A DNA stretch of 49,965 nt from positions 1 to 49,965 of the forward strand of contig CAIMZP010000029.1 in the NCBI GenBank assembly GCA_903846025.1, given 5' to 3'. The notes beneath the pieces were generated by a model. That model was not told where the DNA came from. It searched no databases and worked only from the letters and a program-made list of their open reading frames with translations. Below are positions 27,205 to 36,952 of this stretch, in pieces. How positions within the stretch are numbered: the stretch's first letter is position 1; every line of letters begins with the position of its first letter. The stretch is from an uncultured beta proteobacterium. GTDB taxonomy: Bacteria > Pseudomonadota > Gammaproteobacteria > Burkholderiales > Burkholderiaceae. The translations under genes were made by a program, and so were the position numbers.

Positions 27205-28245
27205 TCAGCTACTAGATAGGTCTGCAGCACTGGTAAAGGAGTCGGCAAAGAATTCTTCCTCAGGAAGATGACATTGTGATGAAAAGTCGTGGCGAGCGGC
27301 ATTAACCATAACGGGCGCTCCGCAAGCATAGACTTGAAAGCTCCCCATATTCGGATGGTCGGCCATGACCGCATTGTGCACAAAACCCCTGCGACCATTC
27401 CAGTCATTTTCAGGAAGATCATCTGAAATAACTGGAACATAGGTTAGGTTAGGCATTGAAGATGCCCAGGATTCACAAAGTGTATTCATATAAAGGTCAC
27501 TGGGGCGACGGCCACCCCAGTAGAGAAATATGGGCCGATCAATCTTCTTTGCCTGCATTTGCTCAATAATAGATTTGATGGGCGCAAAGCCAGTGCCAGC
27601 AGCAACAAAAATAATGGGCCTCTTGGAGTCTTCTCTCAAGAAAAAACTACCAAGAGGACCTTCAAAGCGCAGGATATCTTTTTCTTTTAGCGCTGGATCT
27701 TTAGCGCCAAAGACGTAATCTGTAAAAAGACCCCCTAGTAAATGACGAATGTGCAACTCTAATGGACCCTCCTGATCTGGTGCATTGGCAATCGAATAAG
27801 CGCGGCGCTGGCCATCTTTTAAAAGAAATTCTACATACTGACCAGCCAAAAACTGAAAACGTTCTGCGGCCGGTAGCTGGAGCTTCAAAATAGCCACATC
27901 ACTACTTGGCTTAATAATCGCATTGACGCGGCAGGGTACCTTACGAATAGCAATATCGCTACTCCCCTGTACTTCGCGGGCTTCGATGACCAAGTCTGAT
28001 TGTGGATAGGCGCAGCAAAATAAAGTAGCTCCCGCCGTTTCTTCGGCTCGACTTAGTGCACTTTCGCTATGCTCGCCATGGGTCACCTTACCCTCAAGAA
28101 TCTTTCCTTTGCAGGATCCGCAAGCCCCATTCTTGCATCCATAGGGTAAATTAATCCCCTGATGCAGTGCTGCCTCTAAAAGAGTTTCATCTGCTCCGAC
28201 AGTAAATTGCTTGCCGCTCGATTTCAGTCTTACTTGGTAAGGCAC
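27205..28245 (-). CDS. Plant-type ferredoxin/FNR-like flavoprotein (CDP-6-deoxyglucoseen reductase-like)
   Basis: A soluble electron-transfer protein of about 346 aa. The N-terminal 2Fe-2S ferredoxin domain has cysteines in CKNGACGSC and a fourth in TLFCC. An FAD-binding domain follows (RAYSIANAP), then an NAD(P)-binding domain (FVAAGTGFAPIKSII). The Burkholderiales homologues carry the name CDP-6-deoxy-delta-3,4-glucoseen reductase, but no deoxysugar genes are nearby and the partner is unknown. Start: ATG 28251 directly abuts AAAGGA (28257-28252), whereas GTG 28245 is 6 nt from it, so GTG is the better choice. It diverges from the SDR gene. Confidence 0.8.
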   Translation of the reverse strand: MPYQVRLKSSGKQFTVGADETLLEAALHQGINLPYGCKNGACGSCKGKILEGKVTHGEHSESALSRAEETAGATLFCCAYPQSDLVIEAREVQGSSDIAIRKVPCRVNAIIKPSSDVAILKLQLPAAERFQFLAGQYVEFLLKDGQRRAYSIANAPDQEGPLELHIRHLLGGLFTDYVFGAKDPALKEKDILRFEGPLGSFFLREDSKRPIIFVAAGTGFAPIKSIIEQMQAKKIDRPIFLYWGGRRPSDLYMNTLCESWASSMPNLTYVPVISDDLPENDWNGRRGFVHNAVMADHPNMGSFQVYACGAPVMVNAARHDFSSQCHLPEEEFFADSFTSAADLSSS

Positions 28246-28281
28246 TCTCATTCCTTTCAATAAATCGTTACGATGTGATCT

Positions 28282-29169
28282 ATGCACTCTTTTGGTAAAC
28301 CTCGAATCTTAATTATTGGCTGCGGCGATATTGGTCGGCGCGTAGCTATGCAACTTTCACGAAATTATCGGGTTTTTGCCTTAACTTCCCAAATACGCCG
28401 CTTTCAAGAACTAAGGGCAGTTGGCGCGATTCCTATTTTGGGGGATCTGGATAAGCCCGATAGCTTGTGGCGCTTGAGTGGTCTAGCACAGACCATAATT
28501 CACTTGGCACCACCCCAAAACACAGGTCATCGTGATTGCCGAACCCGCAACCTATTGCGAATTTTAGCCCAAGGCTCCGATACTGTCAGGCGCCTGATCT
28601 ATGTAAGTACTACAGGTGTGTATGGGGACCATCGCGGTGCTGAGGTATCCGAGATCACTCCAGTAAGTCCACAAAGTGAACGCGCAAAGCGCCGTGTCGA
28701 CGCGGAAAAGGTATTGCGTTTATGGGCTCCTGCTCATGGTGTTGCCTTAACGATTCTTCGTGTTCCTGGGATCTATGCACGTGATCGACTGCCGTTAGAG
28801 CGCATCCAGATGGGGATTCCTGCCTTACTTACAGCTGAGGATGGGTACTCCAATCATATTCATAGCGATGATTTGGCGCGGCTGGTCTGTGCGACGGTCT
28901 ATTATGGAAAACCTCAGCGGATCATTAATGCCTGTGATGGCGGGAAAACCAAAATGGGGGATTATTTTGATGAAGTTGCGGATGCTTTTGAATTAGCGCG
29001 CCCACCCCGTTTGTCTGGAGCAGATATACAAAAAATTGTAAGTCCCATGGTGTGGTCTTTTATGCGGGAGTCTCGGCGGGTCACCAACACAAGACTATCG
29101 GAGCTGAAAACGCCACTACGCTATCCCAGCGTAGCGCATTTTCTGAAAACTATTTCCAAGAATCCTTAA
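28282..29169 (+). CDS. NAD-dependent epimerase/dehydratase family (extended SDR-like) protein
   Basis: 295 aa. The Rossmann dinucleotide motif GCGDIGRR is at residues 13-20, STTGVYGD in the middle provides the serine and tyrosine region of atypical SDRs, and HSDDLARL near residue 195 is typical of YeeZ-like members. The substrate is unknown. ATG 28282 has no Shine-Dalgarno site; TACGAT (28269-28274) ends 7 nt before it. Its last 20 nt overlap the convergent glnS end. Confidence 0.8.
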   Translation: MHSFGKPRILIIGCGDIGRRVAMQLSRNYRVFALTSQIRRFQELRAVGAIPILGDLDKPDSLWRLSGLAQTIIHLAPPQNTGHRDCRTRNLLRILAQGSDTVRRLIYVSTTGVYGDHRGAEVSEITPVSPQSERAKRRVDAEKVLRLWAPAHGVALTILRVPGIYARDRLPLERIQMGIPALLTAEDGYSNHIHSDDLARLVCATVYYGKPQRIINACDGGKTKMGDYFDEVADAFELARPPRLSGADIQKIVSPMVWSFMRESRRVTNTRLSELKTPLRYPSVAHFLKTISKNP

Positions 29170-30922
29170 GACCAACTGCGCGATTGAAGACGGGCTTGCC
29201 TGGTTGGGAGTCTATTTGATCGGCAACAAAGTACCCATGGCGTTCAAATTGAAAACGGTCTTCTGCCAGAGCATCTTTCATGCAAGGCTCTAAATAAGCG
29301 GTAATGGTTTCTTTAGAATGGGGGTTAATAGCATTCAGGAAATTTTTATCACCGCTATCTGGATGGGGATCATTGAACAGGTGATCATAGAGTCGCACCT
29401 CTGCGGGAATAGCATCTGCTGCGCTTACCCAATGAATGTTTCCCTTGACCTTGTAATTATTCGAGCCAGACGTGCCGCTCTTACTATCAGGGAAGTAAGA
29501 GGCATTAATTTGAACTACCGTGCCATCTGCATCCACTTCAAAGCCAGTGCATTCAATTACAAAACCATGGCGTAATCGGACTCGTCCACCAGCTTGATCA
29601 CCAATTGGAGGATACAGCCTAAAGAACCCTTTGGCAGGCTCCTTCATAAAGTCATCCACTTCAATCCATAGCTCTCGGGTGAAACGAAACTCACGGTTAC
29701 CTAACTCTGGATGATGGGGGTGACGCGGGGCTGAACAAGGTTCGCTAACTGTCGGATCGAAGTTATCAATTACAAGTTTTAGAGGTTTTAGAACTGCTGT
29801 AGCACGTGGTGCTCTCGCCTCAAGATCGTCGCGGAGAGCTTGTTCTAGAGTGCTCATATCAATCCAACTCTCTGCTTTAGAAACGCCAATGCGTTCGCAG
29901 AAAAGACGAATACTTTCAGGTGTATATCCTCTGCGACGTATGCCCACTATAGTTGGCATACGAGGATCATCCCATCCAGAAACCTGTTTCTCTTCCACCA
30001 ATTGCAATAGCTTGCGTTTGCTGGTGAGGGTGTAAGTCAGGTTGAGGCGCGCGAATTCGTATTGATGAGGTAAGGGGTCTTTAAAGGCGCCAAGCTCTTT
30101 TAATGAGCTGACAATCCAGTCATATAAAGGACGATTGTTTTCAAACTCCAGCGTGCAGATAGAGTGAGAAACATTTTCTAGTGCATCTGAAATACAGTGG
30201 GTAAAATCATACAAAGGATAAATACACCACTTACTACCAGTACGGTGGTGATCGGTATGGCGAATGCGATAGACAACTGGATCACGCATCACAATATTGG
30301 GATGCGCCATATCAATCTTCAGTCGTAGAACATGTTTGCCATCTAGATATTTTCCATCACGCATCTCACGAAATAACATTAGGTTATCTTCCGCAGAGCG
30401 ATCGCGGTAGGGGCTATTTTTACCAGCTTGGCCAAAGTTTCCGCGATTCGAATGAATCTCTTCTGCACTTTGACTATCAATATATGCTTTGCCACTCTGA
30501 ATCAGGGTTTCAGCGAATGCATAAATCTGGTCAAAGTAGTCGCTAGCGTGGTAAAGATTCTCACCCCAATCGAAACCTAACCACTTAACCGCATCCAAAA
30601 TACTGTTGGCATATTCCACATCCTCCTTGACTGGATTGGTATCGTCTAAGCGCATATTGCAACGGGCGCCACCAGCTTGCTTGTTATAGTCGGCGGCTAG
30701 GCCAAAATTGAGACAAATACTTTTGGCATGGCCGATGTGCAGATACCCATTAGGCTCAGGTGGAAAGCGGGTAATGATAGAGGGAATGGCTTGGCCGCTT
30801 GTATTGGTGCGGTGTTGAAAAGGGGTGCTCGCTAAGTCATGATCAATGATCTGACGTAAAAAGTTGGAGGGCTCAGCAACTACGCTAGCGGGATTTTTGG
30901 ATGGCTTGCTGTCTTGGTGCAT
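29150..30922 (-). CDS. glnS: Glutaminyl-tRNA synthetase
   Basis: Class Ib synthetase, 590 aa. The HIGH box is in PPEPNGYLHIGHAKSI (near residue 60), and the KMSKS equivalent is the TLTSKRKLL segment. The C-terminal half holds the two beta-barrel anticodon-binding domains. The ATG at 30922 has no Shine-Dalgarno site; minus-strand TACAAT (30934-30929) ends exactly 6 nt before it. The 3' end overlaps the SDR gene by 20 nt. Confidence 0.97.
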   Translation of the reverse strand: MHQDSKPSKNPASVVAEPSNFLRQIIDHDLASTPFQHRTNTSGQAIPSIITRFPPEPNGYLHIGHAKSICLNFGLAADYNKQAGGARCNMRLDDTNPVKEDVEYANSILDAVKWLGFDWGENLYHASDYFDQIYAFAETLIQSGKAYIDSQSAEEIHSNRGNFGQAGKNSPYRDRSAEDNLMLFREMRDGKYLDGKHVLRLKIDMAHPNIVMRDPVVYRIRHTDHHRTGSKWCIYPLYDFTHCISDALENVSHSICTLEFENNRPLYDWIVSSLKELGAFKDPLPHQYEFARLNLTYTLTSKRKLLQLVEEKQVSGWDDPRMPTIVGIRRRGYTPESIRLFCERIGVSKAESWIDMSTLEQALRDDLEARAPRATAVLKPLKLVIDNFDPTVSEPCSAPRHPHHPELGNREFRFTRELWIEVDDFMKEPAKGFFRLYPPIGDQAGGRVRLRHGFVIECTGFEVDADGTVVQINASYFPDSKSGTSGSNNYKVKGNIHWVSAADAIPAEVRLYDHLFNDPHPDSGDKNFLNAINPHSKETITAYLEPCMKDALAEDRFQFERHGYFVADQIDSQPGKPVFNRAVGLKDSWK

Positions 30923-30928
30923 AAGTAC

Positions 30929-30934
30929 ATTGTA
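30929..30934 (-). promoter_or_regulatory. -10 box of glnS, predicting a leaderless transcript
   Basis: TACAAT (5/6) with 6 nt to the glnS ATG. The -35 is weak (TCTTTG-like at 17 nt). The tctA terminator lies directly upstream. Confidence 0.4.
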
Positions 30935-30955
30935 GAGAAAAGCATGACCCGCAAA

Positions 30956-30982
30956 GAAAAAGCCCGCAAACTGCTGCGGGCC
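30956..30982 (-). terminator. Terminator of tctB-tctA
   Basis: A 7-bp GC stem (GCCCGCA with TGCGGGC), 6-nt loop, then a T-rich run on the minus strand. It follows the tctA stop by about 24 nt and precedes the glnS promoter region. Confidence 0.85.
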
Positions 30983-31005
30983 TATTTCTAAAAAGCTAGG
31001 TAGGG

Positions 31006-32508
31006 TTACTCTTCTACGAATGCTTCTTCACGGGTTTTCTTAACAGCTGGTAAGGCTACGACAACGACCAACAGGGCTGCTGCAATGAGTAAGCCTAGGG
31101 ATAATGGACGAGTGACAAATGTGCTGAAATCGCCGCGAGATAAAAGTAAGGCGCGACGGAAGTTTTCCTCCATCATCGGCCCTAAAATGAACCCCAAAAG
31201 CAAAGGGGGCGGTTCGCAGCCCAGCTTATTAAAGAGATAACCAACAATTCCAAAGGCGGCAGTTACATAAACATCAAAAACCGTGTTGTTGACTGTATAC
31301 ACACCGATACAGCAGAAAACCAAGATAGCGGGATACATATAACGGTATGGAATTTTGAGTAACTGCACCCACATACCAATTAAGGGCAGATTGAGAATAA
31401 TCAGCATCATATTGCCGATCCACATGGATGCAATCAAACCCCAAAATAAGGCTGGATTGCTGGTCATTACCTGTGGACCAGGTTGAATATTATGAATAGT
31501 CATGGCGCCCACCATCAAAGCCATGACAGCGTTTGGTGGAATGCCCAACGTAAGTAGGGGAATAAATGAAGTTTGTGCTGCAGCGTTATTGGCTGATTCT
31601 GGACCTGCTACACCCTCAATCGCACCTTTACCAAACTCATGGCTGTACTTAGATGATTTTTTTTCAACAGAATAAGCGCCAAAAGAGGCTAAGGCAGCAC
31701 CACCACCTGGGAGAATACCCAAAATCGAACCTATCGCTGTTCCACGCAAGATCGAGGGAATCATCCGCTTGATGTCTTGTTTGGTTGGGATCATAGTGGT
31801 GACTTTATTCAAGAAACCCTCATCCTCCCCTTTTTTCTCTAGGTTAGTCATGATCTCGGCGAAGCCGAAAACACCCATTGCCACAGCCACGAAGCCGATG
31901 CCGTCACTCAGCTCAGGAATGTCAAAGGCATAACGCGATACCCCAGAGTTCACATCGGTACCGATCAGCCCCATTAAAAGACCTAAAACAATCATGCCAA
32001 TGGCTTTAATGAGGGAGCCAGAGGCTAGAACTACCGCACCAATTAAACCTAGAACCATGAGTGAGAAATACTCAGCAGGCCCAAATTTAAAAGCTAGCTG
32101 AGAAAGGGGGGCGGCAAAAGCGGCCAATACAAGGGTGGCTACGCAACCCGCAAAAAACGAGCCCATGCCAGCGGTAAACAGGGCAACACCTGCCCTCCCT
32201 TGCCTAGCCATTTGATAGCCATCAATTGCCGTGACCACCGACGACGTTTCCCCTGGAATGTTCAACAAAATTGCTGTGGTTGAGCCACCGTATTGAGATC
32301 CATAATAAATGCCAGCAAGCATGATGAGTGCGGCTGTGGGGGGTAACGCATAGGTCGCTGGTAAAAGCATTGCAATAGTCGCAATAGGGCCAAGACCGGG
32401 CAGTACACCAATCAATGTGCCTAAGATGCAACCAATAAAGCAATAAAGGAGATTTTGAAGAGTAAACGCTGTGTCAAATCCGAGCGCTAGGTTGCTAAAT
32501 AAATCCAT
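31006..32508 (-). CDS. tctA: Tripartite tricarboxylate transporter, large membrane subunit TctA
   Basis: The large, roughly 12-helix permease of a TTT transporter that imports tricarboxylates or other organic acids with a periplasmic binding protein. 500 aa. Family signatures are the [21 protein letters not shown] segment near residue 35, [14 protein letters not shown] near 75, and the second repeat [19 protein letters not shown] near 265, reflecting internal duplication. tctB lies 18 nt upstream. No tctC-type binding protein occurs here. Confidence 0.95.
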   Translation of the reverse strand: MDLFSNLALGFDTAFTLQNLLYCFIGCILGTLIGVLPGLGPIATIAMLLPATYALPPTAALIMLAGIYYGSQYGGSTTAILLNIPGETSSVVTAIDGYQMARQGRAGVALFTAGMGSFFAGCVATLVLAAFAAPLSQLAFKFGPAEYFSLMVLGLIGAVVLASGSLIKAIGMIVLGLLMGLIGTDVNSGVSRYAFDIPELSDGIGFVAVAMGVFGFAEIMTNLEKKGEDEGFLNKVTTMIPTKQDIKRMIPSILRGTAIGSILGILPGGGAALASFGAYSVEKKSSKYSHEFGKGAIEGVAGPESANNAAAQTSFIPLLTLGIPPNAVMALMVGAMTIHNIQPGPQVMTSNPALFWGLIASMWIGNMMLIILNLPLIGMWVQLLKIPYRYMYPAILVFCCIGVYTVNNTVFDVYVTAAFGIVGYLFNKLGCEPPPLLLGFILGPMMEENFRRALLLSRGDFSTFVTRPLSLGLLIAAALLVVVVALPAVKKTREEAFVEE

Positions 32509-32526
32509 TTTTAGTGTCTCGGTTCG

Positions 32527-32985
32527 TTATTGTATGAAGAAGGGTAGCAAAGGAAATTGCAGCTTAAGACCTAGAACAAAGACTAAATAGGTTGAGACTG
32601 CAAGGATGGTCGCGTTAACCAAAGTCCCCCTCCAACTGAATTCATGACTTGCGCTGGCTGACATGAAGACTAAAACAATGATTGCAACTGCAAATCCCAT
32701 AATAGGAAGAAGCACTCCGTAAAGGACTACTGAACCAGTAATCAAGCCGATTATCTTCCAGTTGAATGGAGGAATAGATTCGATAGGGGCTGTTGCCTTG
32801 AGGGACTTAACAAGAACCAATAAGCCCAGCAGGGTCATAAGGATGCCTAGGTAAAATGGAAAGTACCCTGGACCCATTTTAGCGGGGGTGCCCATTGGAT
32901 ATTGACGGGCTAAGATAGTGAAAAACAGCCCTATAACCATGTACATGATCCCAGCACCAAAATCTCTTCGATTGCGGATATTCAA
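32527..32985 (-). CDS. tctB: Tripartite tricarboxylate transporter, small membrane subunit TctB
   Basis: A four-helix accessory membrane protein, 152 aa from TTG 32985. I chose this start because a perfect AAGGAG (32997-32992) sits 6 nt upstream; an ATG at 33009 would place that Shine-Dalgarno inside the gene. Helices begin at GIMYMVIGLFFTILARQ, with a cluster of prolines and glycines (MGPGYFPFYLGI) typical of TctB. It diverges from alaS across about 127 bp and heads the tctB-tctA unit. Confidence 0.88.
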   Translation of the reverse strand: MNIRNRRDFGAGIMYMVIGLFFTILARQYPMGTPAKMGPGYFPFYLGILMTLLGLLVLVKSLKATAPIESIPPFNWKIIGLITGSVVLYGVLLPIMGFAVAIIVLVFMSASASHEFSWRGTLVNATILAVSTYLVFVLGLKLQFPLLPFFIQ

Positions 32986-33076
32986 GTTGCGCTCCTTATT
33001 TATCGACATCAGTGCCGATTTTTATTTATTAATCTCCCGTGATTGTATGACAGGAGAAAGCCTGCATCGCTAGGGT

Positions 33077-33105
33077 TTGCCCTTGATTTGTGCCAATGCG
33101 ATAAT
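33077..33105 (+). promoter_or_regulatory. Promoter of alaS, predicting a leaderless transcript
   Basis: -35 TTGCCC (33077-33082, 4/6), spacer 17 nt, -10 GATAAT (33100-33105, 5/6), then 7 nt to the ATG at 33113. There is no purine-rich Shine-Dalgarno site in those 7 nt. This is the most complete promoter among the suspected leaderless genes. Confidence 0.6.
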
Positions 33106-33112
33106 TACCAGC

Positions 33113-35737
33113 ATGAAAGTCTCCCAAATTCGCCAGGCATATCTTGATTTCTTTGCTGCTAAAGGCCACCAAATTGTCCCCTCCAGCCCAGTAGTTCCTG
33201 GAGATGACCCCACATTACTGTTTACAAATGCGGGGATGAATCAGTTTAAGGATGTATTTCTTGGTTTTGATAAGCGCCCCTACCACCGCGCTACAACTGC
33301 GCAAAAATGTATTCGCGCAGGCGGTAAGCATAATGACTTGGATAATGTAGGCTACACAGCGCGCCACCATACTTTTTTTGAAATGCTAGGCAATTTCTCT
33401 TTTGGGGATTACTTTAAAAAAGATGCTATTCAATTTGCTTGGGATTTATTGACGCAGGTTTTTGAGTTGCCAAAAGAAAAGCTGTTAGTCACGGTTTACG
33501 CTGAAGATGACGAGGCGTATGAAATTTGGAATAAGCAAATCGGCATTCCTGCTGAGCGGATTATTCGTATTGGCGATAACAAAGGTGCAAGGTACGCCTC
33601 TGATAATTTTTGGATGATGGGCGATACAGGCCCATGTGGCCCCTGTACCGAAATCTTTTTTGACCATGGTGACCATATTCCTGGGGGGCCTCCAGGTAGC
33701 CCTGATGAAGATGGTGATCGCTTTATTGAAATTTGGAATAACGTCTTTATGCAATTTAACCGCGATGAAGCGGGCAATATGCATCCTTTACCAAAGCCAA
33801 GTGTCGATACCGGCATGGGCTTAGAGCGGATTGCTGCGGTGTTGCAACATGTTCACTCTAATTATGAAATCGATCTTTTTGTTAGTCTACTCAAAGCGTC
33901 TAAAGACGCGGTTGATGCTGCTGGCGGTGAGAATTGCGATCTAGCGAGCCCTTCTTTAAAGGTCATTGCTGATCATATCCGCGCCTGCAGTTTTATTGTT
34001 GTCGATGGAGTGATTCCCGGAAATGCAGGTCGTGGTTATGTCCTTCGACGCATTGCACGTCGCGCGATACGCCATGGCTATAAATTAGGAGCGCGCAAAC
34101 CCTTCTTCTATCAGCTGGTTCCTGCTCTAGTAAAAGAGATGGGCGATGCCTACCCAGAATTGCGCGCAGCCCAAGATAAGGTTAGTGAAGTTCTCAAGCA
34201 AGAGGAAGAGCGCTTCTTTCAAACAATTGCTAATGGTATGGAAATTTTGGAGAATGCCTTAGCTGAGGGCATTAAAACAGTTGATGGTGAAACTGCTTTC
34301 CGCCTGCACGATACCTTTGGTTTTCCTTTGGATTTAACGGCGGACGTTTGCCGAGAGCGTCATGTCACTGTAGATGCTGAGGGCTTTGAAGTGGCCATGC
34401 AGAAGCAGCGTGATCAAGCAAGGGCAGCTGGTAAGTTTAAAGTGGCTCAAGGTTTGGAATATTCAGGTGAGCCTACTCAATTTTATGGTTATGACACCCT
34501 AAATTATGAGGGTTCCAAGGTGACTGCACTGTACCTTGACGGTACAGCAGTGCAGTCGGTCAAGGCGGGAGACGTTGTCGTAGTGGTGCTTGATAGCACC
34601 CCTTTTTATGCCGAATCTGGCGGGCAGGTAGGCGATAAAGGCGAGTTGCGAAATGAAGTTAGCCACTTTAACGTTGAAGACACATTCAGAATTCAGGCCA
34701 ATGTTTTTGGCCATCAAGGCGAACTTCTTGAGGGCGAAATAAAAGTAGGTGACTTACTCAACACCATCGTTGATGTGCAAGAAAGAACAGACGTTATGCG
34801 CAACCACAGCGCCACTCACATTTTGCATAAAGCATTGCGTGAAGTACTGGGTGATCACGTGCAACAAAAAGGCTCGTTGGTTGATGCTAGCAAAACCCGT
34901 TTTGATTTTACGCATCAATCCCCAATTACGGCCGCACAAATTCGTCGCATTGAAGACATTGTTAATGCTGAGATTTTAAGTAACACCCCCACCTCTGGAA
35001 AGGTGATGTCCTTAGAAGACGCTCAAAAGACGGGGGCGATGATGCTCTTTGGCGAGAAGTATGGTGATCAAGTTCGCGTTCTTGAAATCGGTAGCTCTAA
35101 GGAATTATGCGGAGGCACCCACGTTGCGCGTACTGGCGATATCGGTAGTCTAAAGATTGTCTCTGAGAGCGGGGTGGCAGCAGGCATTCGCCGTGTGGAG
35201 GCCGTAACTGGCCGGAATGCGATTCACTTTTTACAAAGTTTGGAAGATAAAGTTAACGAGGCGTCGGCTATATTAAAAACGCATTCTGGTGACTTAGTAA
35301 GTCGTGTGATACAGCTTCAAGAAAGCCTGCGTCAGGCAGAACGTGAGTTAGATAAAGCCAACTCCAAGTTAGCAGCAAGCCAAGGCGATGAGTTAGCTAC
35401 CCAAGCGATCGATGTCAATGGTATTAAAGTATTGGCCGTCCGCTTAGACGGCGCTGACGCTCAGGTACTACGTGAGACTATGGATGCCCTTAAGGCTAAA
35501 CTGAAAACTGCCGCAATTGTTTTGGCATCGGTTCAGGGTGATAAGGTTAGTTTGATTGCGGGCGTTACTGCAGACACTATTGGCAAAGTTAAGGCAGGTG
35601 ATCTGGTTAACTTTGTTGCCCAGCAGGTAGGCGGTAAGGGGGGCGGTAAACCAGAGATGGCTATGGCTGGAGGAACAGATCCAAGCAAGCTCAGCGCAGC
35701 ATTGAATGGTGTTAAAGACTGGGTGGCCTCCAAATGA
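33113..35737 (+). CDS. alaS: Alanyl-tRNA synthetase
   Basis: Class II synthetase, 874 aa from ATG 33113 ([19 protein letters not shown]). The catalytic core has [19 protein letters not shown] and the motif-2 [20 protein letters not shown]. The editing domain carries the zinc ligands in HSATH and CGGTH. A helical linker and C-terminal DHHA1 domain ([12 protein letters not shown]) follow. The frame is open 36 nt upstream, but that start is not family-like. A strong hairpin lies inside the gene at 34522-34557. Its stop overlaps tusA as ATGA. Confidence 0.98.
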   Translation: MKVSQIRQAYLDFFAAKGHQIVPSSPVVPGDDPTLLFTNAGMNQFKDVFLGFDKRPYHRATTAQKCIRAGGKHNDLDNVGYTARHHTFFEMLGNFSFGDYFKKDAIQFAWDLLTQVFELPKEKLLVTVYAEDDEAYEIWNKQIGIPAERIIRIGDNKGARYASDNFWMMGDTGPCGPCTEIFFDHGDHIPGGPPGSPDEDGDRFIEIWNNVFMQFNRDEAGNMHPLPKPSVDTGMGLERIAAVLQHVHSNYEIDLFVSLLKASKDAVDAAGGENCDLASPSLKVIADHIRACSFIVVDGVIPGNAGRGYVLRRIARRAIRHGYKLGARKPFFYQLVPALVKEMGDAYPELRAAQDKVSEVLKQEEERFFQTIANGMEILENALAEGIKTVDGETAFRLHDTFGFPLDLTADVCRERHVTVDAEGFEVAMQKQRDQARAAGKFKVAQGLEYSGEPTQFYGYDTLNYEGSKVTALYLDGTAVQSVKAGDVVVVVLDSTPFYAESGGQVGDKGELRNEVSHFNVEDTFRIQANVFGHQGELLEGEIKVGDLLNTIVDVQERTDVMRNHSATHILHKALREVLGDHVQQKGSLVDASKTRFDFTHQSPITAAQIRRIEDIVNAEILSNTPTSGKVMSLEDAQKTGAMMLFGEKYGDQVRVLEIGSSKELCGGTHVARTGDIGSLKIVSESGVAAGIRRVEAVTGRNAIHFLQSLEDKVNEASAILKTHSGDLVSRVIQLQESLRQAERELDKANSKLAASQGDELATQAIDVNGIKVLAVRLDGADAQVLRETMDALKAKLKTAAIVLASVQGDKVSLIAGVTADTIGKVKAGDLVNFVAQQVGGKGGGKPEMAMAGGTDPSKLSAALNGVKDWVASK
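34522..34557 (+). repeat. Strong inverted repeat inside alaS
   Basis: GACTGCACT (34522-34530) pairs with AGTGCAGTC (34549-34557), and GTACC (34531-34535) with GGTAC (34541-34545), around the loop TTGAC. The only irregularity is a 3-nt bulge (34546-34548). It lies in the linker before the editing domain ([14 protein letters not shown]). Confidence 0.8.
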
Positions 35738-35973
35738 GCGAAGCTATTAAATTTAATATAGAAGTGGATGCAATTGGTATGAATTGTCCGCTTCCTATCT
35801 TGCGCACCAAAAAAGCGTTAGCTACCATGCAATCAGGTGAAGTGTTAAAGGTGAAGGCAACGGATGCTGGAGCTGCTCATGACTTTCCTGCATTTGCAAA
35901 ACAAACCGGGAATGAATTACTCTTTAGCGGTACTGAGGGTAATGTACTGGTTTTTTTTCTAAAAAGAAGATAA
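35734..35973 (+). CDS. TusA family sulfur-carrier protein
   Basis: 79 aa with the sulfur-accepting cysteine in [14 protein letters not shown] (residues 16-29; CPxP motif). TusA relays persulfide sulfur to tRNA thiolation and molybdenum cofactor paths. Several TusA-like paralogues exist in bacteria, so I do not name it tusA. It is translationally coupled to alaS by a 4-nt overlap. The gene ends inside its own terminator hairpin. Confidence 0.88.
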   Translation: MSEAIKFNIEVDAIGMNCPLPILRTKKALATMQSGEVLKVKATDAGAAHDFPAFAKQTGNELLFSGTEGNVLVFFLKRR

Positions 35974-35999
35974 GGCCTTAAACAAGGCCTTATCTTTTT
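35967..35999 (+). terminator. Terminator of alaS-tusA, embedding the stop codon
   Basis: A 13-bp perfect stem (AAGATAAGGCCTT with AAGGCCTTATCTT, loop AAAC), then a T-run. The TAA stop of the TusA-like gene (35971-35973) lies in the left arm, so a ribosome at the stop would cover the stem. Confidence 0.9.
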
Positions 36000-36033
36000 C
36001 AATGGTTAGGGTTAGGCCTTCCCCCCGCAGTCT

Positions 36034-36921
36034 TTATTTAAGATAAACCCGACTCTTTAAATAGTCTGCAAATTCACTGCTCACCTCTGGATGGCGTAAG
36101 GCAAACTCTACTGAGGCCTTGAGGTATCCCAGCTTACTGCCGCAGTCATATCGCACGCCATCGTATTCGTAGGCAAATACAGGTTCTTCCTCGAGCATTG
36201 AGGCAATAGCATCGGTTAATTGAATTTCCCCGCCAGCGCCAGGCTTCAGATTGCGTATATGCTTGAAAATATTGGAAGAGAGGACGTAACGGCCAACTAC
36301 CGCTAAATTAGACGGAGCATCTTTGGGTTGTGGTTTTTCAACAATGCCATTGAGGCGATAAATGCCTTTGCTAACTTCAGAGCCAGCAATAATTCCATAA
36401 GAGCTGCTTTTAGATGGATCAATTTTTTCTACTGCTAGGACGGACCCATTCTGCTGGTCAAATACTTTGAGCATTTGTTTTAGTACGGGGGGCTGACCAT
36501 CAAGCAAGTCGTCCGCCAAGATGATGGCAAATGGCTCATCACGGACTAATTTTTCCGCACACAATACCGCATGACCTAAGCCCAAGGCCTCTGGCTGACG
36601 TACATATACACAATCTACATGGCTGGGCTTAACGCTCCGAACAATTTCTAGCAAGGCGGTTTTATTTTTAGCTTCGAGTTCAGCCTCTAGTTCGTATGCC
36701 TTATCAAAATGGTCTTCGATGGCGCGTTTGCTACGACCGGTCACAAAAATCATTTCGGTAATGCCAGCAGCAATTGCTTCTTCAACCGCATATTGAATCA
36801 GAGGCTTATCCACTACGTTCAGCATCTCCTTGGGGCTAGCTTTGGTAGCCGGCAAGAAGCGAGTTCCTAAACCTGCAACAGGGAACACTGCTTTAGTGAT
36901 TGTTTTAGTCCTCAAAGGCAT
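36034..36921 (-). CDS. galU: UTP-glucose-1-phosphate uridylyltransferase
   Basis: Makes UDP-glucose for envelope polysaccharides and galactose metabolism. 295 aa from ATG 36921. The nucleotide-binding signature [24 protein letters not shown] is close to the N-terminus, with [11 protein letters not shown] mid-protein and [14 protein letters not shown] near the end. An in-frame ATG at 36936 is possible; GGA about 7 nt before 36921 favours the shorter form. It follows valS by 31 nt on the same strand. Confidence 0.95.
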   Translation of the reverse strand: MPLRTKTITKAVFPVAGLGTRFLPATKASPKEMLNVVDKPLIQYAVEEAIAAGITEMIFVTGRSKRAIEDHFDKAYELEAELEAKNKTALLEIVRSVKPSHVDCVYVRQPEALGLGHAVLCAEKLVRDEPFAIILADDLLDGQPPVLKQMLKVFDQQNGSVLAVEKIDPSKSSSYGIIAGSEVSKGIYRLNGIVEKPQPKDAPSNLAVVGRYVLSSNIFKHIRNLKPGAGGEIQLTDAIASMLEEEPVFAYEYDGVRYDCGSKLGYLKASVEFALRHPEVSSEFADYLKSRVYLK

Positions 36922-36952
36922 TTTGCATCCATTCATTTTGACTGCTACTGTT

